Shown piece after piece: positions 48,233-57,864 of a stretch of 64,000 bases of DNA. Origin of the DNA: Catellatospora coxensis (lineage in GTDB: Bacteria > Actinomycetota > Actinomycetes > Mycobacteriales > Micromonosporaceae); contig NZ_BONI01000004.1 of the NCBI RefSeq assembly GCF_016862635.1, positions 1 through 64,000 of the forward strand, read 5' to 3'. The notes beneath the pieces are model-generated. The model saw only the letters and a list, made by a program, of their open reading frames with translations. It was not told the origin of the DNA and did not search any database. The stretch's first letter is position 1. The number at the start of each line of letters is the position of its first letter. The position numbers were made by a program, and so were the translations under genes.

Positions 48233-50033
48233 CCGGGATCTCCATCAGCGCGTTGTCGGTCGCCTCCAGCACCCGGCGGCGCGCGGACAGCTCCGGCAGC
48301 ACGGTACGCGCGAAGAACCGCGCCACCGCGAGCTTGCCCTGGTAGAAGCCCACGTCGTCACCGGACGCGCCGTCCAGGGCGGCCAGCGCCACCGCCGCCT
48401 GCCGGACCAGCAGCCAGCCGATGAGCAGGTCACCGACGCTCATCAGCAGGCGCGTGGTGTTCTGGCCGACCTTGTACACCTCGGTGACGTCGTCGCCCGC
48501 CGCCCGCTGCCAGCCGAACATGGTCGCCACCATGCCGCGCACGTCGGCGATCGCCTCCCGCAGCGACTCGCACTCCAGCTTCAGCTCATCGGTGGACTCG
48601 TTCGCGTCGCAGAACTCCTCCATCTCGCCGATGAGCAGGTCCAGCGCCACCGAGCGGTCTCGCACGATCTTGCGGAAGAAGAAGTCCTGGCCCTGGATCG
48701 CGGTGGTGCCCTCGTACAGGGTGTCGATCTTCGTGTCCCGGATGTACTGCTCCATCGGGTAGTCCTGCAGGTAACCCGAACCGCCCAGGGTCTGCAGCGA
48801 CAGGGCCAGCATCTCGTAGGAGCGCTCCGAGCCGACGCCCTTGACGATCGGCAGCAGCAGGTCGTTGACGTTCGCGCCCTGCGGGTGGTCGCGGTCCAGC
48901 CAGCCGGCGGTGTACAGGTAGGTGGCGCGCAGGCCCTCGGCGTACGCCTTCTGCAGCATCAGGATGCGCCGCACGTCGGGGTGCCGGTCGATGGTGACGC
49001 GCGGAGCGGTCTTGTCCGCCGCCCGGGTCAGGTCGGGGCCCTGCACGCGCTGGCGGGCGTAGTCGAGGGCGTTGAGGTAACCGGTCGACAGGGTCGCGAT
49101 CGCCTTCACACCGACCTGCATACGGGCCGACTCGATGACCTTGAACATCTGCGCGATGCCGTCGTGCACCTCGCCGACCAGCCAGCCCTTCGCCGGCGTC
49201 CCGTGCTGGCCGAAGGTCAGCTCGCAGGTGCTGGACACCTTCAGGCCCATCTTCTTCTCGACGTTGGTCGCGTACACGCCGTTGCGCTCGCCCAGCTCGC
49301 CGGAGGAGTGGTCGAAGTGGAACTTCGGCACCAGGAACATCGACAGGCCCTTGGTGCCCGGCCCGCCCGCCCCCGGGGTGTCCACCGGCCGGGCCAGCAC
49401 GAAGTGCATGATGTTGTCGCTCAGGTCGTGCTCGCCCGAGGTGATGAAGCGCTTGACGCCCTCGATGTGCCACGAGCCGTCGGCCTGCGGCACGGCCCGG
49501 GTGCGGCCCGCGCCCACGTCGGAGCCCGCGTCGGGCTCGGTCAGCACCATCGTCGCGCCCCACTGGCGCTCGATCATGATCTCGGCGATGCGCTGCTGCG
49601 GCGCGGTGCCCATGCTGTGCAGCAGGCCGCCGAAGCCGGGGCCGCCGCCGTACATGTACACCGGTGCCTGCGCGCCCTGGACCAGCTCGATCAGCGCCCA
49701 CCACAGGGCGCGCGGGGCGACCACGCCGCCGGCTTCGGCGGGCATGTCCAGCCGCCACCACTCGGCGTCCATCCATGCCCGGTACGAGCGGCGGAAGCCG
49801 TCCGGCATGGTCACCGAGTACGTCTGCGGGTCGTAGACCGGAGGAGTGCGGTCCACCTCGGCGTACGACGCCGCGATCGGCCCGACCGACAGCCGCTCCA
49901 CCTCGGCGAGCATGTGCTCGACGGTGTCGGCGTCCAGCTCGGCGAAGCGCCCCGTGCCCAGCCTGTCGCCGAGGCCGAATACCTCGAACAGGTTGAACCG
50001 CAGGTCACGAAGGTTGCTCCGGTAGTGGCTCAT
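48219..50033 (-). CDS. Acyl-CoA dehydrogenase (long-chain type with C-terminal extension)
   Basis: A 604-residue FAD flavoenzyme for beta-oxidation or related alpha,beta-dehydrogenation. It has N-terminal (DUF-type), middle ([13 protein letters not shown]) and C-terminal helical domains. The catalytic base Glu is in [16 protein letters not shown]. The length and C-terminal extension resemble FadE5/VLCAD-type enzymes. ATG at 50031-50033 follows GAGAGGG. It is co-transcribed with the TetR gene and divergent from an SDR. Confidence 0.93.
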   Translation of the reverse strand: MSHYRSNLRDLRFNLFEVFGLGDRLGTGRFAELDADTVEHMLAEVERLSVGPIAASYAEVDRTPPVYDPQTYSVTMPDGFRRSYRAWMDAEWWRLDMPAEAGGVVAPRALWWALIELVQGAQAPVYMYGGGPGFGGLLHSMGTAPQQRIAEIMIERQWGATMVLTEPDAGSDVGAGRTRAVPQADGSWHIEGVKRFITSGEHDLSDNIMHFVLARPVDTPGAGGPGTKGLSMFLVPKFHFDHSSGELGERNGVYATNVEKKMGLKVSSTCELTFGQHGTPAKGWLVGEVHDGIAQMFKVIESARMQVGVKAIATLSTGYLNALDYARQRVQGPDLTRAADKTAPRVTIDRHPDVRRILMLQKAYAEGLRATYLYTAGWLDRDHPQGANVNDLLLPIVKGVGSERSYEMLALSLQTLGGSGYLQDYPMEQYIRDTKIDTLYEGTTAIQGQDFFFRKIVRDRSVALDLLIGEMEEFCDANESTDELKLECESLREAIADVRGMVATMFGWQRAAGDDVTEVYKVGQNTTRLLMSVGDLLIGWLLVRQAAVALAALDGASGDDVGFYQGKLAVARFFARTVLPELSARRRVLEATDNALMEIPDGAF

Positions 50034-50106
50034 GCCCACCCTCTCGCCGTGGCGGACCAGCCGCCGTCCAGGGTGCCCATCCAAGCGCGGCCCGGCCCGC
50101 CCGTCA

Positions 50107-50157
50107 ATACCGACCGGTTGGTATGTAGCTTCTCACCAACCCTACCGACCGGTCGGT
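50107..50157. promoter_or_regulatory. Two TetR-type palindromic operators in a divergent promoter
   Basis: A near-perfect 18-base palindrome (50107-50124, ATACCGACCGGTTGGTAT) and a perfect 14-base palindrome ACCGACCGGTCGGT (50144-50157) lie between the acyl-CoA dehydrogenase and SDR genes. Both carry the same CCGACCGG core, so one dimeric regulator, most likely the TetR at 47633, controls both directions. Confidence 0.75.
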
Positions 50158-50217
50158 CGGATCGCTAAGGTATGCGCACATCGACTGCAACATCAAGGAA
50201 TGACAAGGGGCGAAGCT

Positions 50218-50988
50218 GTGCGCACAGGTCTGGAAGGTCGTACCGCGCTGGTCACCGGCGCCTCCCGCGGCATCGGCAAGGCCACCGCGGCCGCCCTGGC
50301 CGCCGAGGGCTGCAACGTCGTGCTGACCTCCCGGCGGCAGGACGCGCTGGACGCGGTCGCCGAGGAGTTCCGCGCGGCGTACCCGAAGGTCGGCTTCCTG
50401 GCCAAGGCCGCGCACGTGGGGGAGAAGGACCAGGCTGACGCCTGCGTCGCCGCCGCCGTGGCCGAGTTCGGCTCCGTCGACGTGCTGGTCAACAACGCCG
50501 GCACCAACCCGTACTTCGGCCCCATGGTCGACCTCGACGTCTCCCGTGCCGAGAAGACCGTGCAGGTCAACCAGATGTCCATCGTGCTGTGGACGCAGGC
50601 CGTCTGGCACGCCTCGATGGCCGCGGGCGGCGGCACGATCGTCAACATCGCCTCCGTCGGCGGCCTGGTCACCGAGCCCGGCATCGGCTACTACAACGCG
50701 ACCAAGGCCGCCGTCATCCACCTGACCCGCCAGTTCGCCGCCGAACTGGCCCCCAAGGTGCGGGTCAACGGCATCGCGCCCGGCATCGTACGCACCAAAC
50801 TCGCCCAGGCCCTGTGGGAGAACAACGAAGAGCTGATCAACCAGCACACCCCGCTCGGCCGCATCGGCGAACCCGACGACATCGCCAGCGCCGTCGTCTT
50901 CCTCGCCGGCCAGACCTCGTCCTGGATGACCGGCCAGACCCTCGTCGTCGACGGCGGCTCCCTCATCCGCCACTCCTTCGCCGCCTGA
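50218..50988 (+). CDS. Short-chain dehydrogenase/reductase
   Basis: A 256-residue protein. The Rossmann motif is TGASRGIG at the N-terminus, NNAG near residue 90, and the catalytic Ser (NIASVGG) and Tyr-Lys (YYNATKAA). The C-terminus ASAVVFLAGQTSSWMTGQTL with VDGG is typical of FabG-like enzymes. GTG at 50218 follows AGGGG by 7 bases. ATG at 50200 is in frame but has its ribosome site too close. It shares a controlled promoter with the acyl-CoA dehydrogenase, so it probably acts in the same lipid pathway. Confidence 0.92.
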   Translation: MRTGLEGRTALVTGASRGIGKATAAALAAEGCNVVLTSRRQDALDAVAEEFRAAYPKVGFLAKAAHVGEKDQADACVAAAVAEFGSVDVLVNNAGTNPYFGPMVDLDVSRAEKTVQVNQMSIVLWTQAVWHASMAAGGGTIVNIASVGGLVTEPGIGYYNATKAAVIHLTRQFAAELAPKVRVNGIAPGIVRTKLAQALWENNEELINQHTPLGRIGEPDDIASAVVFLAGQTSSWMTGQTLVVDGGSLIRHSFAA

Positions 50989-51016
50989 CCGACCCGGCTC
51001 CCCTCTCCCCCCGCGC

Positions 51017-51051
51017 CTCCCGCCTGCCGCACGGCCGTCGGGGGCGGGAGG
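51017..51051 (+). terminator. Hairpin terminator after the SDR gene
   Basis: Arms CCTCCCGCC (51017-51025) and GGCGGGAGG (51043-51051), with a partly self-complementary loop, 28 bases after the SDR stop. Confidence 0.65.
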
Positions 51052-51089
51052 TGGGAGCGGGCTGGGGGCGGGGTGGGTAGCCTGTGGGG

Positions 51090-51653
51090 ATGGCGGCGCA
51101 GTGGTGGGTGCTCAACGCGGGGTATGTCGGTGATCGGGTGGCCAGCACCGTGGCGCTGCTGCGGGACGGGGACACCACCGTGGTGGTCGATCCGGGCATG
51201 GTCGCCGACCGGCAGCAGATCCTCGGGCCGATGGCCGACCTCGGCGTCGATCCCGATGACGTCACCGACGTGATCTTCAGCCATCACCATCCGGATCACA
51301 CGATCAACGCGGCGCTGTTCCGCAACGCCCGCTACCACGACCACTGGGCCTACTACGTGGACGACCAGTGGGTCAGCCGGGACGCCGAGGGCTTCGCGCT
51401 GTCCGACGCGATCAGGCTGATCCGTACGCCCGGACACACCGCCGAGGACATCACCACCCTCGTCGACACCGCCGACGGCCTGGTCGCGCTCACCCACGCG
51501 TGGTGGCATGCCGAGGGGCCGCCGGAGGATCCGTTCGCGACCGACGGCGCGGCACTGGCGGCATCCCGCGCACGAGTGCTCGCCCTCAACCCGGTCCTGA
51601 TCGTGCCCGGTCACGGACCCGCATTCGCGCCCGACCCCACCACTCCGCGCTGA
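51090..51653 (+). CDS. Metallo-beta-lactamase-fold hydrolase
   Basis: A 187-residue protein. The zinc motif SHHHPDH is near residue 60, a later His is in RTPGHTAEDIT, and the final His is in VPGHGPAF. It is shorter than glyoxalase II and resembles MBLAC1-like hydrolases. An in-frame GTG lies 6 bases upstream. The box TAGCCT ends 6 bases before the GTG, so the mRNA may be leaderless. The substrate is unknown. Confidence 0.85.
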   Translation: MAAQWWVLNAGYVGDRVASTVALLRDGDTTVVVDPGMVADRQQILGPMADLGVDPDDVTDVIFSHHHPDHTINAALFRNARYHDHWAYYVDDQWVSRDAEGFALSDAIRLIRTPGHTAEDITTLVDTADGLVALTHAWWHAEGPPEDPFATDGAALAASRARVLALNPVLIVPGHGPAFAPDPTTPR

Positions 51654-51699
51654 CCTCCGGAGCTCAGGCCGGCTTGTCCGGCACCGATACCTTCCGGGT

Positions 51700-52194
51700 A
51701 TGGCAACGGATCATCCACCGGCGAAGGCGGGCCGCTGGAAGGTAAGGCTCGTCGTGCTGCTCGTTCTGGGACTGTGCACCGGTGCGGTGCTGACCGTCGT
51801 GCCGCAGCCCGTCGGGGAACTGGGGCCGTCGTGGCGCGCGGCGCAGGGCGACGGCGTCGCGGGGAGATTCGTCGCGACGAACACGTACAAGGTGGGCCGC
51901 CACACCCATATCTGGGAGGGGACGTTCACGAGCGATGACGGGACGGTCGTCCACTTCGGGGTCGAGCTGGACAACGCCCCGCCGGACATGCGGGTGGGCG
52001 ACGAAGTGCCCGCATTGGACACCGGCGCGCTCGGCGTCGTGTACGTGCCCAGCGGGTCCGGCCCGTTCCTCATCAATCTGATCTGCCTGAGCATGGCCAT
52101 GTGCCCGCTGCTGGCAACCGGGATCGGCATGGCCGTGGGCGGGCTACGGCGACGTCTTCGACGACGCGTTCCCGCCCACGGTGTCCAACGCTGA
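51700..52194 (+). CDS. Membrane protein with extracytoplasmic loop, unknown function
   Basis: A 164-residue protein. It has two hydrophobic helices, at about 15-37 and 125-147, around a loop of about 85 residues predicted as beta strands (HTHIWEGTFTSDDGTVVHFG). The C-terminus is strongly basic (GGLRRRLRRRVP). A DUF3592-like topology (loop between two helices) is suggested but not certain. It converges on the CBS-domain gene. Confidence 0.65.
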   Translation: MATDHPPAKAGRWKVRLVVLLVLGLCTGAVLTVVPQPVGELGPSWRAAQGDGVAGRFVATNTYKVGRHTHIWEGTFTSDDGTVVHFGVELDNAPPDMRVGDEVPALDTGALGVVYVPSGSGPFLINLICLSMAMCPLLATGIGMAVGGLRRRLRRRVPAHGVQR

Positions 52195-52221
52195 TCGAGG
52201 CCAGCCGTGCAAGATCGGTCG

Positions 52222-52278
52222 ACTTGCCCGGCACCTGGGCGTACTCGCACTCAAGATACGCACAGGTGCCAGGCAAGT
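52222..52278. terminator. Long inverted-repeat terminator between convergent genes
   Basis: Arms of 22 bases (52222-52243 and 52257-52278) pair at 20 of 22 positions around a 13-base loop, 28 bases beyond the membrane protein stop and just before the end of the convergent CBS-domain gene. Confidence 0.75.
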
Positions 52279-52285
52279 TCGATGA

Positions 52286-53575
52286 TCAAGCTGCTTGGTG
52301 GCGGTCGTTGTTGCGGGTCAGGCGCAGGCGGATCTGGGCGATGCTCAGGCCGTCGATCTCGGTGACCTCGGCGGTGAAGCCGGGGGCCTTGACCGTCTCA
52401 CCGGTCTTGGTGGGGATGTGGCCGAGCTTGTCCAGCACCAGGCCGGCGACCGTGGTGTAGTCCATCTCGCCCAGCCGGTTCAGGTCGATGCCCAGGTCCG
52501 GCAGGTCGTGCAGCGGGAACGAGCCCGGCACCAGGAAAACGTCGTCGGCCTCGCGTACCACGGAGACCACGTCGCGGTCGGTCTCGTCGTAGATCTCGCC
52601 GACGACCTCCTCGACGAGGTCCTCCATCGTGATGATGCCGTCGATGGAGCCGTGCTCGTCCACCACCAGGGCGAACTGCTCGCGCTGGTTGCGCAGCTGG
52701 CGCATGGCGTCAGACACCGACAGCGTCTCCGGCAGGAAGATCGCCGTACGGGCGCGCTCGCCGACCGGGCCGCCGTCGCCGAGCAGGTCGCGCAGGTGCA
52801 CCACGCCGACTACCGAGTCGAGGTCGCCGTCGCCGACGACCGGGGCCCGGCTGTGGCCGGTCTCGGCCAGCACGGCCAGGCCCTCCTCGGCGGACATGTC
52901 CGCAGGCAGGGTGACGACCTCGCGGCGCGGGATCAGGATGTCGCGGATGTCCCGCTCGCTGATCTCGAACGCCCCGGAGATGATCTCCCGCTGCTCGGCG
53001 GTGAAGCTGCGCTGCGCCACGACCAGGTCGCGGATCTCCTCGGCGGAGATCTCCTCGCGCCCGGCGCGTGGGTCGACCCCGGCGATCCGGACGATCATGT
53101 CGGTGGACTTGCCCAGCAGCCACACGAACGGCCGTGACGCACTGGCCATCCAGTCCAGCGGCCGGGCCGCGACCAGCGCCCAGCCCTCGGCGCGCTGCAT
53201 GGCGATGCGCTTGGGGGCGAGTTCGCCGAGCACCAGGGTGAGGAAGGTGAGGACCAGGGTGACCACGATGATCGCGGCGGTCTCGGCGGCCGAGCCGAGG
53301 AAGCCCAGCACCGGCACCAGCGGCTGGGCCAGTGACGTCGCCGCGAAGGCCGAGGCCAGGAAGCCGGCCAGGGTGATGCCGATCTGGATGGTGGCGAGGA
53401 ACCGGTTCGGGTCCCGGGACAGGCGTGCCAGCACCCTGCCGCCGGAGGAGGAGCGCTCGAGCCGCTGGATCTGCGACTCGCGCAGCGAGATGAGAGCCAT
53501 CTCGCTGCCGGAAAGCGCTCCGTTGATCAACATCAGGACAAGCACCAGCAGAACCTGGGTGCCGTAGCCGCCCAC
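52286..53575 (-). CDS. CNNM/HlyC-CorC-family CBS-domain membrane protein
   Basis: A 429-residue protein. The DUF21 membrane domain (about 1-180) contains NGALSGSEMALISLRESQIQ and GELAPKRIAMQRAE. A CBS pair (about 205-330) follows with VVTLPADMSAEEGLAVLAET and EQFALVVDEHGSIDG. The C-terminal CorC_HlyC domain lies at about 345-425. Relatives handle Mg2+/Co2+ efflux or bind nucleotides through the CBS pair. GTG start follows GAGGAG. Confidence 0.9.
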   Translation of the reverse strand: MGGYGTQVLLVLVLMLINGALSGSEMALISLRESQIQRLERSSSGGRVLARLSRDPNRFLATIQIGITLAGFLASAFAATSLAQPLVPVLGFLGSAAETAAIIVVTLVLTFLTLVLGELAPKRIAMQRAEGWALVAARPLDWMASASRPFVWLLGKSTDMIVRIAGVDPRAGREEISAEEIRDLVVAQRSFTAEQREIISGAFEISERDIRDILIPRREVVTLPADMSAEEGLAVLAETGHSRAPVVGDGDLDSVVGVVHLRDLLGDGGPVGERARTAIFLPETLSVSDAMRQLRNQREQFALVVDEHGSIDGIITMEDLVEEVVGEIYDETDRDVVSVVREADDVFLVPGSFPLHDLPDLGIDLNRLGEMDYTTVAGLVLDKLGHIPTKTGETVKAPGFTAEVTEIDGLSIAQIRLRLTRNNDRHQAA

Positions 53576-53653
53576 GGGCAGTCACTCCTCGACATGTTCA
53601 AGACAGAACCCACACCGTAGCGGGTCGGTCCGAACGTTGCGCACAGGGCGGCA

Positions 53654-53704
53654 CGAACAAAGCTCCGTTCATGCTGGAAAACGGCATGAACGGAGCTTTG
53701 TTCG
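53654..53704. terminator. Very long perfect hairpin between minus-strand genes
   Basis: Arms of 21 bases (53654-53674 and 53684-53704) are perfectly complementary around a 9-base loop. The hairpin directly follows the 3' end of gnd (8 bases after the stop at 53713) and should terminate it. Its length and perfection are far above ordinary need. Confidence 0.85.
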
Positions 53705-53712
53705 CGAACGCG

Positions 53713-55140
53713 TCAGTCCTGCTTGACCTCGGACTTGTCGCCCGACCACAGGGTGTGGAAGGTGCCCTCGGCGTCGACGCGCTGGTAGGTGTGCGCGCCG
53801 AACAGGTCCCGCAGGCCCTGGGTGAGCGCGGCGGGCAGGCGCTCGCGGCGCAGGCCGTCGTAGTACGCCAGGGACGAGGAGAACACCGGGGCGGGGATGC
53901 CCAGCTGCGCGGCGGTGGCCACCACGCGGCGCCAGGCCGGCACGGCCGCCCCGATCGCCTCGGTGAACTCCGGCGCGAACAGCAGGTTCGCGGGCGGGTT
54001 CTCGCCGCGGTACGCCTCGGTGATGGTGCGCAGCAGCGCGGCCCGGATGATGCAGCCGCCCCGCCACAGCGACGCGATCGCCGCCAGGTCGAGGTCCCAG
54101 CCGTACTCCTTGGCCGCCGACACCAGCATGTCCAGGCCCTGGGCGTAGCTGACCAGCTTGGACGCGTACAGCGCCTGGCGGACGTCCTCGACGAACGTGT
54201 CCGGCAGGTCCACCTTGACCTCGTGGCCCGCCAGCAGCTGCTGCGCGGTCGGGCGCTGGGCCGACTGCGACGACAGGGCGCGGGCGAACACCGACTCGCC
54301 GATGCCGGTCACCGGCGAGCCCAGCTCCAGGGCCGCCATGACGGTCCAGCCGCCGGTGCCCTTCATGCCCGCGGCGTCGACGACGACGTCGATGAACGGC
54401 TTGCCGGTCTTCGCGTCGACGTGGCCGAGCACCTCGGCCGTGATCTCGATGAGGAAGGAGGACAGGTCGCCCTTGTTCCACTCGGCGAAGATCTTCGCCT
54501 GCTCGGCCGGCTCCAGGCCCGCGCCGGAGCGCAGCAGGTCGTACGCCTCGCCGATGACCTGCATGTCGGCGTACTCGATGCCGTTGTGGACCATCTTCAC
54601 GAAGTGGCCGGCGCCGTCGGTGCCGATCCAGGAGCAGCACGGCTCGCCGTCCACGTGCGCGGAGATCTTCTCCAGCATGGGCCCGAGCGACTCGTACGAC
54701 TTCTTCGACCCGCCCGGCATGATCGACGGGCCCTTGAGCGCGCCCTCCTCGCCGCCGGACACGCCGACGCCGACGAAGTGCAGACCCTTCTCGGCGAGCG
54801 CGGCCTCGCGGCGGCGGGTGTCGGTGTAGTGCGAGTTGCCCGCGTCGATGACGATGTCGTCCTTGTCGAGCAGCGGCACCAGCTCGGCGATCACGTCGTC
54901 GACCGGCTTGCCGGCCTTGACCATGATCAGTACGCGGCGCGGCTTCTCCAGCGCGCCGACCAGCTCGGCCATCGTCTCGGTGGGGACGAAGTCGCCCTCG
55001 CCGCCGTGCTCGGCGATCAGCGCGTCGGTGCGGGCGCGGCTGCGGTTGTGCACCGCCACGGTGTAGCCGTTGCGGGCCAGGTTGCGGGCGAGGTTGGCGC
55101 CCATCACCGCCAGCCCGGTGACACCGATCTGTGCTGCCAT
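53713..55140 (-). CDS. gnd: 6-phosphogluconate dehydrogenase, decarboxylating (NADP-dependent)
   Basis: A 475-residue cytosolic enzyme of the oxidative pentose phosphate pathway producing ribulose-5-phosphate, CO2 and NADPH. The Rossmann start IGVTGLAVMGANLARN, the 6PGDH signature IVIDAGNSHYTDTRRRE, substrate/catalytic segment FVGVGVSGGEEGA, and the Lys-His region GHFVKMVHNGIEYADMQ are all intact. NRSRART near residue 32 fits NADP preference. ATG at 55138-55140 follows CAGGAG. Confidence 0.97.
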   Translation of the reverse strand: MAAQIGVTGLAVMGANLARNLARNGYTVAVHNRSRARTDALIAEHGGEGDFVPTETMAELVGALEKPRRVLIMVKAGKPVDDVIAELVPLLDKDDIVIDAGNSHYTDTRRREAALAEKGLHFVGVGVSGGEEGALKGPSIMPGGSKKSYESLGPMLEKISAHVDGEPCCSWIGTDGAGHFVKMVHNGIEYADMQVIGEAYDLLRSGAGLEPAEQAKIFAEWNKGDLSSFLIEITAEVLGHVDAKTGKPFIDVVVDAAGMKGTGGWTVMAALELGSPVTGIGESVFARALSSQSAQRPTAQQLLAGHEVKVDLPDTFVEDVRQALYASKLVSYAQGLDMLVSAAKEYGWDLDLAAIASLWRGGCIIRAALLRTITEAYRGENPPANLLFAPEFTEAIGAAVPAWRRVVATAAQLGIPAPVFSSSLAYYDGLRRERLPAALTQGLRDLFGAHTYQRVDAEGTFHTLWSGDKSEVKQD

Positions 55141-55341
55141 GGTGTGACTCCTGGTCGTGAAAGCTCGATGTTTGCGGCCGCCCCGGTGCGTCCCTTCCAT
55201 CTCATACCCCATCACGCCGGGCACGGGTTCGCACGCCCGGGGGCGGCGGTGTCCTAGTGATCGAGAACGAGCGCCCGGGTCCGGGTTCCGCGGCCTCCAT
55301 CCTCTCCCGAAGACCCGGCCCGGCGAGCGCGTATGGCGCTC

Positions 55342-56346
55342 TCAGAGCCGGATGCGGGCGGCCACCGGCAGATGGTCGCTGCCGGTGCGGGGCAGTGACC
55401 AGACCCGGGTGACCGTCGAGCCGCGGGCCAGCACGTGGTCGATGCGGGACAGCGGCGCGGGCGCGGGCCAGCTGAACGCGAAGTCGGAGCGGTCCGAGGC
55501 CAGCTGCGAGGTGACCGGGTTCAGGCCGCGGTCGTCCAGGGTGCCGTTGAGGTCGCCGAGCAGGAGCACCCTGTCCTGCGGTTCGGCGGCCAGCGCCGCG
55601 CCGAGCTTCTCGGCACTGCCGTCGCGCCGGGTCGAGCCGAAGCCGTGCTTCCAGCCCAGGCGCAGCGAGGGCAGGTGGGCGACGTACACGGCGAGGTCGC
55701 CCTGGGGCAGCCGCACCGTGGCGCGCATGCCGCGGCTCCAGTCGTCGACGATGGCGCGGGGCCGGATCTCGACCACCCGTACCTCGGTGACCGGGAACTT
55801 CGACCACAGCCCGACCGTGCCCTGCACCGCGGCGTGCGGGTAGGCGGCGGCCAGCGCGGCGGCGTACTCGCCCATGGCCTGCTCGGTGACCTCCTCGAGC
55901 GCGATCAGGTCGGGGGAGGCCGCCAGCAGGGATCGGACGGTGCCGGCCGGGTCGGGGTTCTCGTCGCTGACGTTGTGCTGCACCACGGTCAGGTCGTACG
56001 GCTGCTCGGGGTCCGGGCCGAGCACCCCGGCGAACAGGCCGAGCCAGGCGGCCACGGGCAGCGGCAGGGTGATCAGGGCGAGCGTCGAGCGGCGCAGCAG
56101 CGCGGCCCCCAGCAGCGGCGGGACGGCCAGGCCCAGCCAGGGCAGGAACGACTCCAGCAGGCTGCCCAGGTGCCCGAGCGTGTTCGGCACGGCCGAGTGC
56201 AGCGCCAGCAGGCAGGCGACGAGCACGGACAGCGCCGCCGTGACCAGCCCCGGCGTGCGGCCGGCGGGCACCCGGGAGCCCTGGCGGGGGAAGGGCGGCC
56301 GTCGGTATGTCGTGACGCCCGTAGCCGGCGCCGTCATGGTGTCCAC
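55342..56346 (-). CDS. Membrane-anchored endonuclease/exonuclease/phosphatase-family protein
   Basis: A 334-residue protein. Three membrane helices (about residues 32-105) precede an extracytoplasmic EEP domain with VVQHNVSDENPD (Asn), LIALEEVTEQ (Glu), LLLGDLNGTLD (Asp/Asn) and TGSDHLPVAA (catalytic Asp-His). Such proteins are often phosphodiesterases acting on lipid or nucleotide phosphodiesters outside the membrane. It lies 5 bases downstream of sthA on the same strand. Confidence 0.87.
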   Translation of the reverse strand: MDTMTAPATGVTTYRRPPFPRQGSRVPAGRTPGLVTAALSVLVACLLALHSAVPNTLGHLGSLLESFLPWLGLAVPPLLGAALLRRSTLALITLPLPVAAWLGLFAGVLGPDPEQPYDLTVVQHNVSDENPDPAGTVRSLLAASPDLIALEEVTEQAMGEYAAALAAAYPHAAVQGTVGLWSKFPVTEVRVVEIRPRAIVDDWSRGMRATVRLPQGDLAVYVAHLPSLRLGWKHGFGSTRRDGSAEKLGAALAAEPQDRVLLLGDLNGTLDDRGLNPVTSQLASDRSDFAFSWPAPAPLSRIDHVLARGSTVTRVWSLPRTGSDHLPVAARIRL

Positions 56347-56351
56347 CAGGG

Positions 56352-57755
56352 TCAGTCTCGCAGGTGGGCGATGTGGCGCATCTTGTTGGTCGCGTCCAGC
56401 GCCGCGACCTTGTACGACTCGGCCAGCGTGGGGTAGTTGAACACCGCCTCGACCAGGTAGTCGACGGTGCCGCCGCAGCCCATCACGGACTGCCCGATGT
56501 GGAGCAGCTCGGTCGCACCGGTGCCGAACACGTGCACGCCCAGCAGCTTGCGGTCCTCCGACGACACCAGGATCTTCAGCATGCCGTGGGTGTCGCCGAT
56601 GATCTGCCCGCGGGCCAGCTCGCGGTAGCGGGACACGCCCACCTCGAACGGCACCCGCTGGTCGGTCAGCTCGTCCTCGGTGCGGCCCACGTAGCTGATC
56701 TCGGGGATGGTGTAGATGCCGATGGGCTGCAGGTCCGACATCGGGCCCAGCGGCTGCCCGCAGGCGTGGTGGGCGGCCAGGCGCCCCTGCTCCATCGAGG
56801 TCGCGGCCAGCGCGGGGAAGCCGATGATGTCGCCGACCGCGTAGATGTGCGGCACGGCGGTGCGGAAGTGCTCGTCGACGGTGATGCGGCCGCGCTCGTC
56901 GGCCGACAGGCCGGCGGCCTCCAGCCCGAGCGAGTCGCCCATGCCCTGCCGCCCGGCCGAGTACATGACGGTGTCGGCGGCGATGGTCTTGCCGCTCTCC
57001 AGGACCGCGATCGCGCCCTTGGGGTGCTTCTCGACGGCGGCGACGGCCTCGCTGAACCGGAACGTGACGGCCAGGTCGCGCAGGTGGTACTTCAGCGCCT
57101 CGACGACCTCCAGGTCGCAGAAGTCGAGCATGCGGCTGCGCCGCTCGACGACGGTGACCTTGGTGCCCAGCGCGGCGAACATCGAGGCGTACTCGATGCC
57201 GATGACGCCCGCGCCGACCACGACCATGGAGCGCGGCACCCGGTCGAGTTTGAGGATGCCGTCGGAGTCGATGATGGTCAGGTCGTCGAACTCGACGGTG
57301 GCCGGGCGGGCCGGGCGGCTGCCCGCGGCGATGACGATGTTGTCCGCGGTGATCGAGAAGTCGCGGCCGCGTTCGCCGGTGACGTGCACGGTGTGCGGGT
57401 CGGTGAACCGGGCCGTGCCGGCGTGCAGCCGTACGCCGTTGCGGGCGAGCTGGCCGCGTACCACGTCGACCTCGCGGCTGATGACGTGTTCGGTGCGGGC
57501 GGTCAGGTCGGCGACGGTGATGTCCTCCTTGAGCCGGTAGCTCTGCCCGTAGAGCTCGCGCTGGCTCAGGCCGGTGAGGTAGACGACGGCCTCGCGCAGG
57601 GTCTTCGACGGGATGGTGCCGGTGTTGACGCTGACCCCGCCGATCATGTCCCCGCGTTCCACCATGGCGACCCGCCGGCCCAGCTTGGCGGCCGCGATGG
57701 CGGCCTTCTGCCCGCCGGGACCGGATCCGATGACGAGGACGTCCACATCACGCAT
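56352..57755 (-). CDS. sthA: Soluble pyridine nucleotide transhydrogenase (Si-specific)
   Basis: A 467-residue flavoprotein of the disulfide-reductase family. FAD motif [19 protein letters not shown], second dinucleotide motif [19 protein letters not shown]. The redox CxxxxC of lipoamide dehydrogenases is replaced by [16 protein letters not shown], the hallmark of SthA. It equilibrates NADPH and NADH, which suits its position near gnd. ATG start. Confidence 0.93.
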   Translation of the reverse strand: MRDVDVLVIGSGPGGQKAAIAAAKLGRRVAMVERGDMIGGVSVNTGTIPSKTLREAVVYLTGLSQRELYGQSYRLKEDITVADLTARTEHVISREVDVVRGQLARNGVRLHAGTARFTDPHTVHVTGERGRDFSITADNIVIAAGSRPARPATVEFDDLTIIDSDGILKLDRVPRSMVVVGAGVIGIEYASMFAALGTKVTVVERRSRMLDFCDLEVVEALKYHLRDLAVTFRFSEAVAAVEKHPKGAIAVLESGKTIAADTVMYSAGRQGMGDSLGLEAAGLSADERGRITVDEHFRTAVPHIYAVGDIIGFPALAATSMEQGRLAAHHACGQPLGPMSDLQPIGIYTIPEISYVGRTEDELTDQRVPFEVGVSRYRELARGQIIGDTHGMLKILVSSEDRKLLGVHVFGTGATELLHIGQSVMGCGGTVDYLVEAVFNYPTLAESYKVAALDATNKMRHIAHLRD

Positions 57756-57864
57756 GCCGCATACCTTGACACGTTCACGTTAACGGCGGGCACCCGCCGA
57801 ACGGCGATCGTCGCGCCCCTCGACAGGGAGCACCCGTGGACCAGGACATTGGTATGGTCGCCGC

